Source of the DNA: Gammaproteobacteria bacterium
GTDB lineage: Bacteria > Pseudomonadota > Gammaproteobacteria > HTCC5015
Reading direction: 5' to 3'
NCBI GenBank assembly: GCA_026004975.1
Contig: BPKE01000002.1
Location: forward strand, 496,001-560,000
DNA length: 64,000 nt
The position numbers and the translations under genes were made by a program. The stretch's first letter is position 1; each line of letters opens with the position of its first letter. A model generated the notes under the pieces. It saw nothing but the letters and a program-made list of their open reading frames with translations. It was not told the origin of the DNA and searched no databases. Positions 60,499-64,000 of the stretch are shown here, in pieces.

Positions 60499-61100
60499 CG
60501 CGTCGTCTCCTCGAATCGCAGGAATCTGGCGGGGATGGCGCGGTTTTCACGCGAAAACGTGCGCATCCCCATGGTCGGCGCCGAAAGGCCGACCATTACA
60601 ACCGTTCCGTAGGCCGGCCGGATGGGCGCTGCGGGTCCAGCGCAAGACCGGTGCGTGAGAGCAGGCCGGAGTCAGGCGAAGCTTGCGGACGGTCCGTGTC
60701 GGGGCGGCGGCCGGCCGAGCCATTATTTGACATAATATACATTATGCGTACAGATAGATGCGGCCCGTGCCGGACCGCCCCCGGCAAGGATCGCGGCGTC
60801 TTGTCGCCCCGCCGGCATCGCGATCGAGGCGTCGCGATCAGAATTTCAACGGCCATGGATGCCGCCGGCCGCGGCCGTCGGCCGCCGTGGGCCTTGGCCC
60901 CGAGGCCTGTCCGCAAAGGCCGAGGCGGAACGGCGGTGGGCGCCGCGCGCCGAGTCCCGATCCGCGCCGCCTCAATGTGTGCAGACGGCGGCCGATAAGC
61001 CCGGGGCGTGATGCCGGCCGGGCCGTCGGGATCGATCGGACCGCCGCCGAGGGATGCCCACGCCGCCGCCCACGACGGCGGCTTGCACGGAGGACTTCGC
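60499..61100. other. Intergenic region with palindromic operator-like site
   Basis: No convincing gene is seen in these 600 bases; the ORFs are arginine-rich shadows. At 60731-60746 CATAAT-ATAC-ATTATG is a perfect six-base inverted repeat in an AT-rich island (TTGACATAATATACATTATG), very different from the GC-rich flanks. The same island contains a -35-like TTGACA and -10-like hexamers, so it is a likely promoter/operator serving the DoxX gene, the cupredoxin operon or both. Confidence 0.5.
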
Positions 61101-61424
61101 ATGTTCGAGCCGATTCTGCGCCTCGCCCCGTTTCTCGCGGCGCTGCCGGGGCTCGCCGCCCACGCCGCCGACCACCAGGTGCGCCAGCACGACAAACGCT
61201 TCGAACCGCCGCAGCTCAGGGCGAAAGTCGGCGACGTGGTGCATTTTCTCAACGACGACCCGTTCTATCACAATATTTACAGCCTGTCGGAAACCCAGCC
61301 CTTCGACCTGGGCTCGTACCCGCAAGGGGAGTCGCGCCCACTCAAGCTCGAGCGCCCCGGTGTGATCGAGGTCGAGTGCGCCCTGCACCCGCGCATGCGC
61401 ATGACCATCGTGGTCGAGGAGTGA
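61101..61424 (+). CDS. Exported small cupredoxin (plastocyanin/amicyanin-like)
   Basis: The 107-residue product starts at ATG 61101 after GGAGGA; the longer ORF start is unlikely. A signal peptide ends at AHAAD. The copper ligands of a type 1 site are visible: His57 (DPFYHNIYS), Cys93, His96 and a methionine (CALHPRMRM). It should carry electrons in the periplasm, most simply to or from the dihaem proteins encoded next to it. It precedes the MauG-like gene by four bases. Confidence 0.88.
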   Translation: MFEPILRLAPFLAALPGLAAHAADHQVRQHDKRFEPPQLRAKVGDVVHFLNDDPFYHNIYSLSETQPFDLGSYPQGESRPLKLERPGVIEVECALHPRMRMTIVVEE

Positions 61425-61428
61425 ATCC

Positions 61429-62427
61429 ATGTCCCCCCGCATCCTCCCGGCCATCACCCTCGTGGCCAGCGTCGCCTTTGCCGAGAGCGGGCCACCCCCG
61501 TGGAGCGAACGCTACGACCTGCCGCCCCCGATGCCGATCCCGGAGGGCAACGAGCCGACGCCGGCCCGCATCGAACTCGGCCGCGCCCTGTTCTTGTTCT
61601 TCGATCCACGGCTGTCGGGGCCGGACTGGATCAGTTGCGCGAGCTGTCACAACCCGGCCCTGGGCTGGAGCGACGGGCTGCCGGTGGCGTTCGGCACACG
61701 GCCGGGTGAGCCCCCTCGGGCCACCCCGACGCTGTTCAACGTGGGCTACGCGACCGTATTGATGTGGGACGGGCGCCGCCGCGACCTGGAACACGAGGCG
61801 TTGACTTCACGCAACTTCGAGGTGGCCGACGTCGTCCGGCGCGTGGCCGCCATCGAAGGGTACGCGCCCCTGTTCGAGGCGGCCTACCCGGGTGAAGGCA
61901 TCACCAGGCAGACCATCGCCAAGGCGATCGCCGCCTTCGAACGCAGCATCGTCTCGCACGACACGCCCTTCGATCGCTGGCAGCGCGGCGAGGCCGACGC
62001 GGTGAGCGCCGCAGCCAAACGCGGGTTCGCCCTCTTCCGCGGCAAGGCAAACTGCGACGCCTGCCATCACGGCTACAACTTCACCGACGACGGCTTCCAT
62101 AACATCGGCCTGATCACGCCCGAGAGATTTCCGCAAGATCCCGGCCGTGGGAAATGGGTTCCGATCGCGAGCCAGGCCGGCGCTTTCCGGACCCCGACCC
62201 TGCGTGAGATCGGCCGGACGGCACCCTATATGCACAACGGCATCTACGCGACGCTCGAGGAAGTCGTCGAACACTACGATCGCGGCGGCGACGTCCATCC
62301 GCCGCGGCACCCGAACATCCGTCCTCTCGGCCTGACCGATCGGGAAAAGGCCGATCTGCTCGCCTTCCTGCACAGCCTGACGACGCCCGACCACGAACCG
62401 TTTTCCTTGCCGAACTTGCCACGTTGA
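61429..62427 (+). CDS. MauG/cytochrome c peroxidase-family dihaem protein
   Basis: The 332-residue exported product has a signal peptide (ITLVASVAFAES) and two haem c sites, CASCH at 70-74 and CDACH at 209-213, in the arrangement of the CcpA/MauG family. Further family pieces are ELGRALFLFFDPRLSG and FRTPTLREIGRTAPYMHNGI. It either reduces peroxide or, like MauG, oxidises a partner protein; the cupredoxin next door is a plausible electron partner. There is no methylamine dehydrogenase gene in the window. Confidence 0.9.
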   Translation: MSPRILPAITLVASVAFAESGPPPWSERYDLPPPMPIPEGNEPTPARIELGRALFLFFDPRLSGPDWISCASCHNPALGWSDGLPVAFGTRPGEPPRATPTLFNVGYATVLMWDGRRRDLEHEALTSRNFEVADVVRRVAAIEGYAPLFEAAYPGEGITRQTIAKAIAAFERSIVSHDTPFDRWQRGEADAVSAAAKRGFALFRGKANCDACHHGYNFTDDGFHNIGLITPERFPQDPGRGKWVPIASQAGAFRTPTLREIGRTAPYMHNGIYATLEEVVEHYDRGGDVHPPRHPNIRPLGLTDREKADLLAFLHSLTTPDHEPFSLPNLPR

Positions 62428-62432
62428 CGCGC

Positions 62433-63140
62433 ATGCGCAGGACATGGGTCATCCTGGGTCTTTTCCCCTTTTTCGCCGCGGCCGCGCAGACCGCTGCCCC
62501 GCCCTCGCCCGTGCTGCGGGGCGCGCAGATTTATCTCGAGCGCTGCGCCTTGTGCCACGGCAACTACGGACTGGGCGAGGGCATGCTCGCGGTACGGGTG
62601 CCCGACTATCCGGACACCCGCCTGGTGCACGACGAGGACGGTTATGCGACACCTCCGGATCGGATCGAGGAGATCATCCGGCGTGGCGGCATGCTTCCGG
62701 ACGTCGATGCGCGGATGCCGCCCTTCGAATACGAACTCGGCACCGCCGAGCTCGAAGCGATCACCCACTTCGTGGTGCTCTTGCAGGTCAACCGCAAGCG
62801 CGCCTATGATCGTCTCAACCGCGCCGCCGCTGCGTTGCCCGCCGACCTGCAACAGGGCCGGCGGGTGTTCGAGACACGTTGCGCGGCCTGTCATGGCCGC
62901 GAGGGCCGTGGCGACGGCCCGCGGGCGTTCTTGTTCCGGGATGCCCCGCCGGCGGACCTGACCGCCAGCCGCCTCGACCGCGACGCCGTGCTTTCGATCG
63001 TCCGGGAAGGCGGGGCCGTGGTGGGGCGCTCGCCGCACATGCCGGCCTGGAAGACCGAGCTGACCGATTTCGAACTGCGCTCCGTCGTCGACTGGGTGAT
63101 GACACGGCGACAACGAACCGAAGGAGGCAGAGATGGCTGA
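62433..63140 (+). CDS. Dihaem c-type cytochrome
   Basis: ATG 62433 begins [20 protein letters not shown], a signal peptide; the TTG at 62424, which overlaps the previous stop, is an alternative start. The 235 residues contain two class I haem motifs, [13 protein letters not shown] near residue 38 and [13 protein letters not shown] in the second half, so it is a tandem cytochrome c. It overlaps the following sensor gene by eight bases and probably passes electrons between the MauG-like protein and a terminal oxidase. Confidence 0.9.
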   Translation: MRRTWVILGLFPFFAAAAQTAAPPSPVLRGAQIYLERCALCHGNYGLGEGMLAVRVPDYPDTRLVHDEDGYATPPDRIEEIIRRGGMLPDVDARMPPFEYELGTAELEAITHFVVLLQVNRKRAYDRLNRAAAALPADLQQGRRVFETRCAACHGREGRGDGPRAFLFRDAPPADLTASRLDRDAVLSIVREGGAVVGRSPHMPAWKTELTDFELRSVVDWVMTRRQRTEGGRDG

Positions 63141-64000
63141 AACGTCCCTGCAACGCCGTGCGCCGCGCAACCCACCGGCCGGTGAAACCAAGGTGCGGCT
63201 TTCTCCCGAGGCGCTCATCGAGCGCTTCCGTGAACTGCATCGTCTGAGCCTGCACGCACAAGAGCGCGCGCCCGACCAGTTGTTCGACGACTACCTCGCC
63301 TCCGGCTTGCGGCTGCTCGGCCTCGAGTTCGCCTTGCTGAGCCGGATCCAGGGCCGCCATTATTCCATCGTCGCCGCCAAAGCCAGGGACGGCGAGTCGC
63401 CATTGACGCCCGGCGATACGTTCCCGCTGTCGGAAACGTATTGCAGCCTCGTCGTGGCCACCGGCAAAACCGTGGCCATCGACGCCGTCGGCGCATCGCC
63501 CGAGCTTAGCGGACATCCGGCGTACGAACGCTGGCAACTCGAAGCCTACATCGCCGCACCGATCTGGGTCGGCGGGACCCTTTGGGGTACGCTCAACTTC
63601 ACCGCCGCCGCGCCCTATCCCCGCCCCTTCCACAGCGAAGACACCGAGCTCCTCGAGCTCATGGCCCAGAGCTTGGCCCACGTGATCGAACGCGACCTCA
63701 TCGAGCGGCGGCGCACCCAGGATCTTCAGAAGCTGCACGAGACCACCGAGCTGTTCGAGAACGCCTTCCACTACGCACCGATCGGCATCGCCCTGGTGGC
63801 ACCGGACGGGCGCTGGTTGCGCGTGAATCCGGCGCTCTGCCAGATCGTCGGCTACACCGAGCAGGAGCTGCTCGTCCATCGACTTCCAGACCATCACCCA
63901 CCCCGACGACCTGGACACGGACCTGGCCCTGGTCCAGGAGATGCTGGAGGGCAAACGCAACACCTACCAAATGGAGAAACGTTATTTCCACAAGGACGGC
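63133..64000 (+). CDS. GAF-PAS signalling protein (3' end outside window, one frameshift)
   Basis: ATG 63133 follows AAGGAGG and gives a cytoplasmic protein with a GAF domain (about residues 35-195; [32 protein letters not shown]), a short coiled coil ([14 protein letters not shown]) and a PAS domain ([20 protein letters not shown]). Near 63874 one extra G breaks the frame; after it the PAS continues [20 protein letters not shown] to the window edge. The output domain (kinase or GGDEF/EAL) lies outside. Coupling to the cytochrome operon suggests a redox-related signal. Confidence 0.85.
   Translation, partial: MAETSLQRRAPRNPPAGETKVRLSPEALIERFRELHRLSLHAQERAPDQLFDDYLASGLRLLGLEFALLSRIQGRHYSIVAAKARDGESPLTPGDTFPLSETYCSLVVATGKTVAIDAVGASPELSGHPAYERWQLEAYIAAPIWVGGTLWGTLNFTAAAPYPRPFHSEDTELLELMAQSLAHVIERDLIERRRTQDLQKLHETTELFENAFHYAPIGIALVAPDGRWLRVNPALCQIVGYTEQELLVHRLPDHHPPRRPGHGPGPGPGDAGGQTQHLPNGETLFPQGR

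Noticed and set aside
60651-60998. 115-residue ORF upstream of the cupredoxin gene
   Set aside because: Arginine-rich composition, no ribosome binding site, and it runs through the palindromic AT-rich promoter-like island.

Overview
This window looks like chromosomal DNA of a very GC-rich (roughly 70% by eye) gammaproteobacterium with an aerobic to microaerobic respiratory lifestyle. The evidence is gene order: nrdR-ribD-ribE-ribBA-ribH-nusB-thiL-pgpA, yceD-rpmF-plsX-fabH, and uvrY/gacA-uvrC-pgsA followed by tRNA-Gly, tRNA-Cys and tRNA-Leu are all arrangements typical of that class. The genus cannot be fixed from the sequence alone; a chemolithotrophic or methylotrophic lineage is possible but is only an inference.

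Layout. 1-4020: mfd (3' end cut off by the window edge) behind a cardiolipin synthase gene, both on the minus strand. 4094-11874: an SOS-type mutasome operon imuA-imuB-dnaE2, preceded by a pair of operator-like direct repeats, running without a gap into the molybdate transporter modABC. 11883-20216: a small RHH-like gene, glyA, nrdR, the riboflavin cluster with an embedded HslV-like Ntn-hydrolase gene, nusB, thiL and pgpA. 20202-22850 (minus): a DUF374 acyltransferase, a phosphopantetheinyl transferase, a glutamine amidotransferase and a Maf protein. 22933-28940: yceD-rpmF-plsX-fabH, a GacA-type regulator, uvrC and pgsA. 28937-29371: three tRNA genes.

29372-41721 is the accessory region. Next to tRNA-Leu sits a minus-strand operon of four large, tightly packed genes: a SNF2-type helicase with a C-terminal DUF3883 domain, an unassigned 404-residue protein carrying a PD-(D/E)XK-like motif, a DUF1156 DNA adenine methylase, and a DUF499 (PglY/BrxC-like) ATPase with an N-terminal HEPN-like module. 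I read it as an anti-phage modification/restriction-like system and as the most interesting locus in the window.

41722-44863: acetyl-CoA synthetase, a tiny acidic protein and an HDAC-family deacetylase. 44803-55406 (minus): regulators fixL-fixJ plus a degenerate receiver protein, then a ten-gene cbb3 oxidase operon (ccoN-O-Q-P, a small membrane protein, ccoG-H-I-S and a DsbD_2-type membrane protein) in which almost every junction is a 4-base stop/start overlap. 55511-64000: a QueD/PTPS-family enzyme, PEP carboxylase, a host-attachment-family protein, a DoxX protein, and a cluster of exported cupredoxin, MauG-like dihaem peroxidase and dihaem cytochrome c, ending in a GAF-PAS sensor cut by the window edge.

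Sequence quality. Many conserved genes are broken by 1-2 base indels while the protein stays conserved in every successive frame: dnaE2, glyA, the RHH-like gene, the helicase, acs, ccoP, ccoN, fixL and the last gene. Because glyA, acs and ccoN are among them, I treat these mostly as sequencing or assembly errors rather than pseudogenes. The ORF track therefore shows those genes only as fragments, and their coordinates here are the spans of the reconstructed genes.
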